Of a stretch of 64,000 bases of DNA, positions 16,783 through 24,682 are shown one piece after another (position 1 is the stretch's first letter; the number at the start of each line of letters is the position of its first letter). Below the pieces are notes generated by a model. That model did no database searches and was not told where the DNA came from. It saw only the letters and a program-made list of their open reading frames with translations. Position numbers and translations under genes: made by a program. Source of the stretch: Mycoplasmatota bacterium (GTDB lineage Bacteria > Bacillota_I > Bacilli_A > Izemoplasmatales > Hujiaoplasmataceae); contig CP076020.1 in the NCBI GenBank assembly GCA_018622675.1, positions 992,001-1,056,000 on the forward strand, in the 5' to 3' direction.

Positions 16783-17844
16783 TTATTCTATAGTGTATTC
16801 AAAATCACTTGAATCACTACTTGTATTATATATATCAATTCCATTATCATCTAATCTAATAAACTGAATAATATCAAATTCAACATTTACAGTTTCTACA
16901 CCAGTTTTGTTAAATATAATTGTAGAAATAATGGTCTCTACATTTATATTTTGTGTTGATGAAACATAATTAAAATGTATTGTTCCAGACACACTATGAT
17001 TGACGATTGTACTGGATAATTCGTTATTCATTGATTGAAGACTAAGTATAGTATCAGTAAAATTTATTTTGAAATCAAAACCGCACATCTCAACGTTCCC
17101 ACCTAATACTAGCTCCAATGTAATCGATGTATCATCTTCTTCGACTATTCTAAAATACAAGTGATTACTTTTTTGTTGATCACCATATCCAGGGTCAAGT
17201 CTCCATCTAGCATATAATACAACACCTTCAGTAATAGGATATTGATTATAAAACTGCCCATCATTAATTGACTCACCTTCATACCATCCACTAAATATGA
17301 AACCATCTTTGCTTGGTATTGGTAATTGCATTCGTTGACCTTTTACAACTTCCATACTAGTTGAATATCCATCTGGTAGTAGACCTTCATTTAAATTAAA
17401 AGTCACAGTGACCATGGTATCATCTTCATGTATACCTGCTAAAAATGGTGTGACTTCTCCATTGATAACCCAGTAACCATCTGAGTTAATAACAAAAGAT
17501 GATGTTAAATCAGATAAATTCAATAAATCGTTCCAAGTATCATCTCCTAGATATTGCCATTGAAGATTTAACTCATCTACCCTCAAAAGAATTGACTTCC
17601 CATCCTCTCCTTTAGGTCCTCTCACACTCTCAACCCATTCATCATAAGTCATATCAACAGTATTAGCCTCAACAGCTAACTCATATATTGATCTTAGTTC
17701 GCTCTCTAAATCACTTACTTCTGTTGTTGGTATATCTGTTGTTGTCACTGTTAAGCTATCAGTAATTGGTGAAAAAGCATTACATCCCATTAGAAAAAAA
17801 CCAAACAAAAATATGAAAATAAAAACACTAAACCCTTTTTTCAA
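16783..17844 (-). CDS. Lipoprotein with InlB-type repeat and C-terminal cohesin-like domain
   Basis: I place the start at a TTG (17844) because AGGAGG lies 8 bases upstream and the product then begins with a normal signal peptide; in-frame codons further upstream lack a ribosome site. The 353-residue protein has a lipobox LMGC, a Ser/Thr linker, the module RGPKGEDGKS...LQWQYLGDDTW seen in many low-GC surface lipoproteins (about residue 76-110), one InlB B-repeat (about 145-216, ending GWYEGES...VVLYARW), and a cohesin-like domain (about 228-340). It is predicted to sit on the outer membrane face. The next gene encodes a dockerin-containing nuclease, so this protein may be its membrane dock; the pairing is inferred from position and domain type. 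Confidence 0.75.
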   Translation of the reverse strand: MKKGFSVFIFIFLFGFFLMGCNAFSPITDSLTVTTTDIPTTEVSDLESELRSIYELAVEANTVDMTYDEWVESVRGPKGEDGKSILLRVDELNLQWQYLGDDTWNDLLNLSDLTSSFVINSDGYWVINGEVTPFLAGIHEDDTMVTVTFNLNEGLLPDGYSTSMEVVKGQRMQLPIPSKDGFIFSGWYEGESINDGQFYNQYPITEGVVLYARWRLDPGYGDQQKSNHLYFRIVEEDDTSITLELVLGGNVEMCGFDFKINFTDTILSLQSMNNELSSTIVNHSVSGTIHFNYVSSTQNINVETIISTIIFNKTGVETVNVEFDIIQFIRLDDNGIDIYNTSSDSSDFEYTIE

Positions 17845-17963
17845 TTTATATTCCTCCTTGTATAAAGCATTCAAAGAAATTATATCACTAAAAATCACAC
17901 TAAACAATGCAACTAATATAAATGATTAAAATATTTTTATTAGACATTATTTAACAAGATAAT

Positions 17964-17998
17964 AAAAAAATGACCCACTACATTTATGTAGTAGATCA
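17964..17998 (-). terminator. Terminator of the ADP-ribosylglycohydrolase gene
   Basis: On the minus strand TGATCTACTACA pairs with TGTAGTGGGTCA (12 pairs including G-T) around a short loop, followed by seven T. It lies about 50 bases after the stop codon at 18046. Confidence 0.75.
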
Positions 17999-18045
17999 CT
18001 TAAAAATTTACTTGATTTCGATGATATTTAAATCATTCGCCACTA

Positions 18046-18912
18046 TTAATAATTGACTTTATCTTGCCATTCTTTTGGTATATCAGATACTTGTGCCCAA
18101 AAGACACCCAATAACATATTACGGTCTGATACAGCACCACCTATTAAAGCACTTTCTTTAATGGCTTCTTCATATGACTCTGTATGATAGAGTAAATGAA
18201 TCATAACAGGCAATGCATGTTTGATCGGACATGCTCTACCAGCATGTTCTTCAACAAATTCATTGGTGTCATCCATTTCAATGGCTTTTTTAAAGACATC
18301 AATAAAACCTGCAGGTGACTCTTCAATAATAGACTTAACAGCTTCTTTCATACCAAGTTCTGGTATTCTGTCTAATAAGACATCAAACAATTTAAAGAAT
18401 TCTAAATAGATGTCATCTTGAGAATAGATTTTAGTAAATTCAAAAGCTTCCTCATTAGACATTCCTAATTCTAAGGCAACAAGATAAGGCATAAAACCAA
18501 CCAATTGATGGTCATTTGGTTCAATTTTTTCTATATCTTGTTTTAAGTCTTTGATTAAATGATTAAAGACTTGCTCTTTACCATAAGACTCTACATAACC
18601 TTTATAGTCTCCACCGGGTTTAAACTTCTTATAAAGCATTTTTTCGAATTCTTCAGCTGTATAGTCAGGATTATCTTTTAATGCCTTAAAAAGCCATTTA
18701 AGTATGTGTCCTTGGACAGATACGTCTCCTACTTCAGCGTCAGGGTAAACATAAAAAGATGGTTTGGCTTTGTCAAAATGTTCTTTTTCTTGTTTCATAA
18801 ATAATAATGATTGCTTCTTTGCAAAATCCTTTAAATATTCATGATCATAGATCCAATGAATACCAAGTCCAGCAGCATTGGCAATCAATGCTGGTAATAC
18901 ATATTGTTTCAT
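18046..18912 (-). CDS. ADP-ribosylglycohydrolase family protein
   Basis: This 288-residue, all-helical protein is related to the ADP-ribosyl-glycohydrolase / crystallin J1 family, which removes ADP-ribose from proteins or small molecules using two magnesium ions. The N-terminal AANAAGLGIHWIYDHEYL segment and the C-terminal GGAVSDRNMLLGVFWA segment match the family's ends. The second is the metal-binding region, usually GGDTDT; here it reads GGAVSDRN, so canonical hydrolase chemistry is uncertain and the substrate may differ. It is cytosolic, with its own terminator at 17964-17998 and AGGAGG before the ATG. A decayed copy of its C-terminus lies at 12582-12690. Confidence 0.7.
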   Translation of the reverse strand: MKQYVLPALIANAAGLGIHWIYDHEYLKDFAKKQSLLFMKQEKEHFDKAKPSFYVYPDAEVGDVSVQGHILKWLFKALKDNPDYTAEEFEKMLYKKFKPGGDYKGYVESYGKEQVFNHLIKDLKQDIEKIEPNDHQLVGFMPYLVALELGMSNEEAFEFTKIYSQDDIYLEFFKLFDVLLDRIPELGMKEAVKSIIEESPAGFIDVFKKAIEMDDTNEFVEEHAGRACPIKHALPVMIHLLYHTESYEEAIKESALIGGAVSDRNMLLGVFWAQVSDIPKEWQDKVNY

Positions 18913-19036
18913 TTAAATTCCTCCTTTAAAAGAATAAATATATATCTATCTTCATTTTATGATATATATTTGCTTAATTCAATTGAAACACTTGTAATTA
19001 TGACCGTATTAGAAAGATTTATATACATTCATTAAA

Positions 19037-19069
19037 ATAGATGCCCGTGTGAAATACACAGACATCTAT
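19037..19069 (-). terminator. Terminator after the SPFH gene
   Basis: ATAGATG (19037-19043) pairs with CATCTAT (19063-19069), with an inner GTGT/ACAC stem. On the minus strand it is followed by TTTTAAT. It lies 35 bases beyond the stop at 19104. Confidence 0.6.
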
Positions 19070-19103
19070 AAATTAAATACAATTTAAAATAACTAAAGTT
19101 TCT

Positions 19104-19826
19104 TTATTTTTTTACAACATCCTTAATCTTATCAATAACCTTACTTGTTTTGAATGAATCTAAAACTTCAACTGGAATAGCAAATATGACTGTATTTGAT
19201 TTATCACCAGATAAATCATTAATAGTCGCCAGTGTTCTTAAATGCATGGCCCCTGGTGTGGTTCCCAAAATTTTAGCAGCGTCTGCTAATTTTTGTGCCG
19301 CACCCACTTCACCCTCACTTTTAACAATGATAGCTCTTTTTTCTCTTTCTGCTTCTGCTTCTTTGGCAATGATTCTTTCCATATCTTCAGGAATTTTAAT
19401 ATCTTTGATTTCTACCTTTTCAACTTTAATTCCCCAAGGATCTGTTTCAGTATCAACGATTTCTTTAATTTCTCTGGATATAACCTTTAAGTTAGATAAT
19501 AACTCATCGAGTTTAACCCCACCCAAAGAATTTCTTAAAGTTGTTTGTGCCAATTGTGTCACCGCAAAATATGCGTCTTTTACTTCTAATACTGCTTTTT
19601 TAGCATCAGAGACTTTATAATAAACAACAGCATTGATAGTAATCGTGACATTATCCTTGGTAATACACTTTTGTTGGGGCACATCTTGAGTGATGGTTCT
19701 TAAATCAATTCTTTTATAAACATGAATTAAAGGAATCACCAATCTAATACCAGGTTCCATGACTTTTATAAACTTACCAAATCTAAACTTAATTGCTCTT
19801 TCGTATTCTTTAACGATAGTAAACAT
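19104..19826 (-). CDS. SPFH (stomatin/slipin) family protein lacking a membrane segment
   Basis: The 240-residue protein carries a full SPFH/band 7 core: EYERAIKFRFGKF near the start, PGIRLVIPLIHVYKRIDLRT, the TKDNVTITINAVVYYKV strand, and the coiled-coil-prone EAEAEREKRAIIVKSEGE segment (about 165-185). Slipins normally begin with one or two transmembrane helices; this one starts directly at the SPFH domain (MFTIVKEYER), with a GGAGGTGG ribosome site just upstream, so the missing helix is not a start-choice artefact. It may form membrane-associated or cytosolic oligomers. No NfeD-type partner gene lies beside it. The gene diverges from the DEAD-box helicase gene. Confidence 0.8.
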   Translation of the reverse strand: MFTIVKEYERAIKFRFGKFIKVMEPGIRLVIPLIHVYKRIDLRTITQDVPQQKCITKDNVTITINAVVYYKVSDAKKAVLEVKDAYFAVTQLAQTTLRNSLGGVKLDELLSNLKVISREIKEIVDTETDPWGIKVEKVEIKDIKIPEDMERIIAKEAEAEREKRAIIVKSEGEVGAAQKLADAAKILGTTPGAMHLRTLATINDLSGDKSNTVIFAIPVEVLDSFKTSKVIDKIKDVVKK

Positions 19827-20001
19827 TTGTTACCACCTCCATTTAATTCATTATACTATAAAGTAAAAATTAATATATAAAAACTTAGAAAATAAAATTA
19901 ATATTGATCGATTCGTATTTTAAAAAAATCAACCCTGAAATAAGCATATTGTTTTTCATTGTAAATTCCGCTCACCTGTGGTATAGTTATACAGTCAAAA
20001 T

Positions 20002-20066
20002 AAATGCTTTTATCCATTGTAAAAATTCGGTAAAATCAGGAATTTCAATGGATAAGAGCATTTTTT
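20002..20066 (+). promoter_or_regulatory. Long hairpin with U-tract in the helicase leader (candidate attenuator)
   Basis: AAATGCTTTTATCCATTG (20002-20019) pairs with CAATGGATAAGAGCATTT (20046-20063) through 18 positions with a single G-T pair, and an inner AATTC/GAATT stem extends it. It runs directly into a U-tract, about 15 bases before the AAGGAG of the DEAD-box helicase gene. Cold-shock RNA helicase genes are often controlled by such leaders. Confidence 0.65.
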
Positions 20067-20091
20067 ATTTGTAAAAATTTAAGGAGATATG

Positions 20092-21366
20092 ATGTCATTT
20101 AACAAACTAGAAATTATTGAACCCATCTTAGCAGCCGTTCAAAGTCAAGGCTATGAACTACCATCACCCATACAAGAACAAGCTATACCCATACTTTTAT
20201 CAAAAAAAGATATGATGGCAAGCGCTCAAACAGGCACTGGTAAAACAGCTGCTTTCGCTATACCAATCTTACAAAATATAACACGATCAAACAATACATT
20301 AGCCATTAAGGCTTTAATCTTAACACCTACAAGAGAATTAGCCATGCAAATTAAAGATAGTTTTGATAACTACGGAGCAAACTTATCACTAAAAGCCCTA
20401 GCAATTTATGGAGGTGTTAATCAAAAGTCACAAGTTAAGAATATTAAAAAACATCCTGATATCTTAGTCGCAACCCCAGGAAGATTACTTGATCTTATAA
20501 ACCAAAAAATAATCGACCTGAATCAGGTCCAATATTTAGTCTTAGATGAAGCAGATCGTATGTTAGATATGGGCTTTATAAGGGATGTTAAAAAGATTAT
20601 TAAACTTGTTCCTGAGAAAAGACAAACCATGCTCTTTTCAGCAACCCTACCTAAATCAATTTTAAATCTAGCAAACTCTATTTTAGTCAATCCAACTAGA
20701 GTTCAAATCACACCCGAGGAAACCACTTTAGAATCCATTAAACAATCTGTATTTTATGTAAAAATAAGTGATAAGTTTAAATTACTATTACACATTTTAA
20801 AGAACAAAGAATATCAATCTGTTTTACTATTCTCAAGAACCAAACGTTTTGCCAATAAGATAACCAAACAACTCAATGATCATCATATTTCAGCTATTGC
20901 CATTCATGGTAATAAATCACAAAGTGCTAGAACAGAAGCCTTATACAAATTTAAACAAAATCAAGTCAGAGTTTTAGTCGCCACAGATGTCGCATCACGT
21001 GGTATTGATATCGATGAACTATCATTAGTTATTAATTATAACTTACCTGATGTACCTGAAACCTATATCCATAGAATTGGTCGTACAGGTAGAGCCAATC
21101 AAAAAGGGAATGCTATTACGCTTGTTTGTGAAGAAGAAACATCATTATTAAAAGATATTCAAAAACATATTCAAATGGAAATACCTGTTAATAAAGAACA
21201 TCCATATAATATAGAAATAAAAGATACGAAAGCAAAGAACAATTCAAATAAAACTCAAATGACACAAACTAAAAAAAAGAAAAAGAATCATCATAAAAAC
21301 ACACCTAGAAATTACCATTCTAATAGCAAAAAGAAGACTCCTTCTAATAAATCAAAAGCAAAGTAA
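20092..21366 (+). CDS. DEAD-box ATP-dependent RNA helicase (CshA/RhlE type)
   Basis: The 424-residue protein shows all core motifs: Q motif near the start (PSPIQEQAIPILL), motif I AQTGTGKT, Ia PTRELAMQI, GG, TPGRLLD, motif II DEAD, motif III SAT, then IV-VI with ATDVASRGIDID and HRIGRTGR. A Lys/Asn/Ser-rich basic tail of about 60 residues follows, typical of CshA-like enzymes that bind rRNA and the RNA degradosome. Two adjacent ATG codons (20089 and 20092) follow AAGGAG; the second has the better spacing (5 bases), so I use it. The long hairpin leader (20002-20066) suggests control by transcription attenuation, for example in the cold. A shared terminator follows. Confidence 0.9.
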   Translation: MSFNKLEIIEPILAAVQSQGYELPSPIQEQAIPILLSKKDMMASAQTGTGKTAAFAIPILQNITRSNNTLAIKALILTPTRELAMQIKDSFDNYGANLSLKALAIYGGVNQKSQVKNIKKHPDILVATPGRLLDLINQKIIDLNQVQYLVLDEADRMLDMGFIRDVKKIIKLVPEKRQTMLFSATLPKSILNLANSILVNPTRVQITPEETTLESIKQSVFYVKISDKFKLLLHILKNKEYQSVLLFSRTKRFANKITKQLNDHHISAIAIHGNKSQSARTEALYKFKQNQVRVLVATDVASRGIDIDELSLVINYNLPDVPETYIHRIGRTGRANQKGNAITLVCEEETSLLKDIQKHIQMEIPVNKEHPYNIEIKDTKAKNNSNKTQMTQTKKKKKNHHKNTPRNYHSNSKKKTPSNKSKAK

Positions 21367-21379
21367 ATAATATAAAATA

Positions 21380-21429
21380 AAGCCTTATCGTTAATCGTAA
21401 TTAATTAATGATAAGTCTTGTTTTTTTTC
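21380..21429. terminator. Bidirectional terminator between convergent genes
   Basis: AAGCCTTATC and GATAAGTCTT form an interrupted stem around an AT-rich inner part, with eight T on the plus side and a T-rich run on the minus side. It ends the helicase gene and the convergent lipoprotein gene. Confidence 0.7.
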
Positions 21430-22022
21430 TACTCAGTTAAACTTATTTCATCAACACTAGTAAACATAAACCAAGGTTGATCATTAAAACTTAATAATAC
21501 ATCTTCTAAATAGATGATTTGATCCTCTAATGATAATAGATGTTCAGTCATCTCATACACATTAGCTAATCGGCTATCATAGCGACCATTATACGAAACA
21601 TTTGTATTGATATCTTCTAATACAAATGTTAAATTACCATAAGTATCTTGTTCAATACTATGGATTAATAAAGATTGAATATTAAAGCGTTGACCTTGAT
21701 ATGATTTTAATATCAATTGATCCCATTCTAAGTTAAAATCTATAGAATCTGTCAAACTATGATTAGACGAAACAATGTTAAAACTTGATAGACTGATTTG
21801 ATGTAAACCATTATGTGAAGTCTTTATTCCATCTATCTCAATTAAATCACCAACTTTTATATTTTCAATAACTCCAAAAACTGAAATAACAGCTGAATGA
21901 TCTTCAATAAATAATAATTTATCTGTTAGTACTTTAGTTACAATACCTTGGGTCTTTAATGATTCATTATCATCTATATCCCATACTTCTATAATAGTAT
22001 ATGTATTTATCTCTTCAGTCAT
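21429..22022 (-). CDS. C-terminal part of a frameshifted lipoprotein (OB-like domain)
   Basis: This 197-residue frame contains a beta-rich segment (about 10-90) resembling the YhcR/OB-fold domains of surface proteins: GIVTKVLTDKLLFIEDHSAV followed by VGDLIEIDG. It has no signal peptide and only a weak AGAAG element before its ATG. The frame just upstream (22028-22213) encodes a signal peptide and linker but no domain, and the two are separated by 5 bases in a different phase. A one-base change near 22025 would join them into one lipoprotein of about 260 residues. I read this as the broken second half of that gene, or a sequencing slip. Confidence 0.6.
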   Translation of the reverse strand: MTEEINTYTIIEVWDIDDNESLKTQGIVTKVLTDKLLFIEDHSAVISVFGVIENIKVGDLIEIDGIKTSHNGLHQISLSSFNIVSSNHSLTDSIDFNLEWDQLILKSYQGQRFNIQSLLIHSIEQDTYGNLTFVLEDINTNVSYNGRYDSRLANVYEMTEHLLSLEDQIIYLEDVLLSFNDQPWFMFTSVDEISLTE

Positions 22023-22027
22023 ATCTT

Positions 22028-22213
22028 CTATAGCTCAGTTTCCGTCATGTTTTCTAATGTAGTTGGTAATTCTGTAATCATATTATCTGTATTCTCTACT
22101 AATGTAGTCTGTAATTCAGTTGTTATATCATGATCTGTTAACTCATTATTATTCTGACATCCAAAAGCAAATATCAAAATAAATAATGTCATATATATTT
22201 TAATTCTCTTCAT
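22028..22213 (-). CDS. Lipoprotein N-terminal fragment of a frameshifted gene
   Basis: The product is 61 residues: a signal peptide with lipobox AFGC and a Thr/Glu/Asn-rich linker, then a stop. I start it at 22213, where GAGAGG lies 6 bases upstream, rather than at the in-frame ATG 27 bases earlier. Linkers of this kind elsewhere in the window always lead into a folded domain; here the domain appears in the next frame (21429-22022). It would be non-functional alone. Confidence 0.65.
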   Translation of the reverse strand: MKRIKIYMTLFILIFAFGCQNNNELTDHDITTELQTTLVENTDNMITELPTTLENMTETEL

Positions 22214-22492
22214 AGGTTTCCTCTCAAATTTTAATTTCATAAAAAAAATACATAAAAAATAATTTACTCAATTACTCTTTATGTATCAATCATCTAATAT
22301 TCTTATCATCTAGTAGTCCTCCATTTTGTAATGTAAGACAATAATATCATAACTAAATATAAAAAGTTTATATTAATTATTAAAATATTAGAAATATATA
22401 TAAATTTTTATAAATCACCGATTAGTAAAAACCACTAAATCAGGATATAAACACCTTATTTCATTTAAAGATTATAAAACATTATGGTTTAT

Positions 22493-22578
22493 GTCGCAGT
22501 CCTTCTGAAACAACTGTCGGTTTCGCTGAAACCCTTCAATTTGAACCTAATTTTACGTGTTGACCCTACACTTAGAAC
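22493..22578 (+). repeat. Orphan copy of the 192-bp repeat, 3' side of the PARIS-like gene
   Basis: The 86 bases from GTCGCAGT to CACTTAGAAC match the start of the first array unit (24683-24768) without gaps, at a constant offset of 2190 bases, including TTTGAACCTAATTTT and GTTGACCCTACACTT. The rest of the unit is absent. It is a direct repeat relative to the array. Confidence 0.8.
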
Positions 22579-22605
22579 GTAAACACAATTACAAATTGCT
22601 AACAA

Positions 22606-24396
22606 TTACTTTATATTTGGAAAATACTTAGTTCTTAATAGACTCAATAGATTTTTATCTCTCATTTGAAGATAGCCTAATATATCCTTATCAAAATACT
22701 TCATACCTGTATAGTTACCTGTTCTTTTTAAAATATTATTCTTATCATCTAAATATCTTAAAATCCCATTATGATTTGGATTACGTAATATATCATCTAT
22801 TAGTGTAAGTTTATCACTATATATCTTGTCTATATCTACTTCTGATATTTCAGTTAACTCTAATTTTAAATCTTTAATACTATTTGCTGAATTATAATTA
22901 TTTTCTTTTATTGTTCTAGTTATAGAATAATAGGTCATTTTATATGCAATATCCTCTTTCTTACTATCCAAGTTATTTACAAGATCGTTTAATATTTCTT
23001 GCTTTTTCTGCTTAATTAACACTTCATCAGTTTCGTGAAGATAATAATTTACCACTGAAGTAATTATTTCTTCAGAAACTAAAAAGTTCTCAATTTCAAA
23101 AAAAGGTGCATAATATACATTATGTTTGCTTTGACCGTCCAAATATTTAAAATCGTGATAATCACAATCAATTATTCCGTATGCTAAATTAAGTTTAAGG
23201 TTATTATAAGCTTTCGTCTTAAACTTAACTTGATCACTACCTCCACAAGGTATAATTCGATACTCAGGAAACATCATAGAATACAGCTTATAGTCATATC
23301 TCGAATAGTCCTCTGACTCCACAAATAGAATAGGCTGTTTAGTGCCTATCAAGCTCACGATTAAATCTTCTGGCAAATAATCATTTTCGGGTAAATCTTG
23401 AATAACCCATTTATTAAAACCAAGATACTCTTTCATCCAATACTTATTTGCGTTATTTCTTGACATAACAAAGTTGCTGTCGTGTGTTAAATATACAAAA
23501 ATGGAATCATTAAGTTCATCTTCTATAAATGACCACAAAGAAGATACAATAGAAGAATTAAGAGAATTTTCTGGTTCGTCAATAATATAATAATTACTCT
23601 TATCTCTTAACAAAATATTAATTAAGAAATATAATATTGCTTTTTCTCCACTGGAAATATTATTAACACTATATCTCTCGCCATTATATACTCCAAAGAG
23701 TTGATTATTAGCAATCAACAATTTTCTAGTTTTTATAAGCTCATTCCACTTATTTATTATTCTTTGTGAAGTTGTATTGCTACAAGATATACCATTCTGC
23801 ATCTCTTGATTATGTTTGTTGACTAATAAAGTAATTGTGAAATCAAAATCTTTACTAAAATAACGCGATCTAGATGCATTATTAACATCTAACATCCATG
23901 CTTTGTTTTGTTCAAAATCTCTATAAAACACATCAGTGCTTATAGAATATTTTTCATTTGAAGATGCTAAGTAAAGTCGTTCTGAAGGGTAGTATGAAAT
24001 CCCAATATCCTTGTTTTTTTTCATTAAATGTTCAAGGAATGTCGTTTTACCCGAACCATTGGCACCTACAACAACAATATTACGATCATTATACTTCAAT
24101 ATTTCTAAGTTCTCTAGACTATCAAATGAATCAATGTAGTTATTAAATAAGTTCATCAAATCATCATCGTTAACAATAGAATACATTTTATCTGAACTTT
24201 CTACAGCTTTTCTTTTAGATAAAACATTCTGCATTCCATTAAATTGATTCATCCAAGTAGCAATATAATTTTCATTATAGTTCACTTTTCTATCTTCAAA
24301 ATCCATGTAAAGAAAATACAACTTCTCTATTTTGCTTACTAGTTCTTTTTCTACTTTCAATACATTTCTATTTTCATAGAGCCACTTTATATCCAT
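22606..24396 (-). CDS. Fused PARIS-like defence protein (AriA-type ATPase + AriB-type DUF4435)
   Basis: The start at 24396 is chosen for the GGGAGG six bases upstream, giving 596 residues. The N-terminal half is an ABC-type AAA ATPase: Walker A GANGSGKTT (about 111-119), the signature NISSGEKAILYFL, Walker B YYIIDEPENSLNS and an LTHDS switch. The C-terminal part (from about residue 350) is a DUF4435/TOPRIM-like nuclease: PILFVESEDYSRYDYKLY supplies the acidic Glu, and YGIIDCDYHD the D-x-D. In the PARIS phage-defence system AriA is an AAA15/21 ATPase and AriB a DUF4435 nuclease acting on tRNA, and fused versions are known. Single-gene OLD-like nucleases are the alternative. It stands alone, flanked by copies of a 192-bp repeat. 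Assignment by domain order, moderately sure. Confidence 0.7.
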   Translation of the reverse strand: MDIKWLYENRNVLKVEKELVSKIEKLYFLYMDFEDRKVNYNENYIATWMNQFNGMQNVLSKRKAVESSDKMYSIVNDDDLMNLFNNYIDSFDSLENLEILKYNDRNIVVVGANGSGKTTFLEHLMKKNKDIGISYYPSERLYLASSNEKYSISTDVFYRDFEQNKAWMLDVNNASRSRYFSKDFDFTITLLVNKHNQEMQNGISCSNTTSQRIINKWNELIKTRKLLIANNQLFGVYNGERYSVNNISSGEKAILYFLINILLRDKSNYYIIDEPENSLNSSIVSSLWSFIEDELNDSIFVYLTHDSNFVMSRNNANKYWMKEYLGFNKWVIQDLPENDYLPEDLIVSLIGTKQPILFVESEDYSRYDYKLYSMMFPEYRIIPCGGSDQVKFKTKAYNNLKLNLAYGIIDCDYHDFKYLDGQSKHNVYYAPFFEIENFLVSEEIITSVVNYYLHETDEVLIKQKKQEILNDLVNNLDSKKEDIAYKMTYYSITRTIKENNYNSANSIKDLKLELTEISEVDIDKIYSDKLTLIDDILRNPNHNGILRYLDDKNNILKRTGNYTGMKYFDKDILGYLQMRDKNLLSLLRTKYFPNIK

Positions 24397-24682
24397 GAAA
24401 TACCTCCCAATGATTATCACACTTTAAATTATTTTTTCCCATTTAAGCAATACACTTGGCTTGACTTTAAGCATAGTAACGCTTTAGGTCTAAATAAATA
24501 ATGTTCTCAACTTTTATAAAAATATGATTTTCTGCTTTAAACATACTTTTAGCATCAGACCTTATGCAATAAACTACTTTTATCAAGATTTTTTTTGTTA
24601 AAGATATTACTCAATTTAACATTTCCATTAAGAGCATACATGATGTTTTTTTATGGGGAGTTTAACACCCATCAACTCTCTT

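Noticed and set aside
19150-19620. 156-residue plus-strand open frame
   Set aside because: It lies antisense inside the SPFH gene, has no ribosome site and looks like no protein family.
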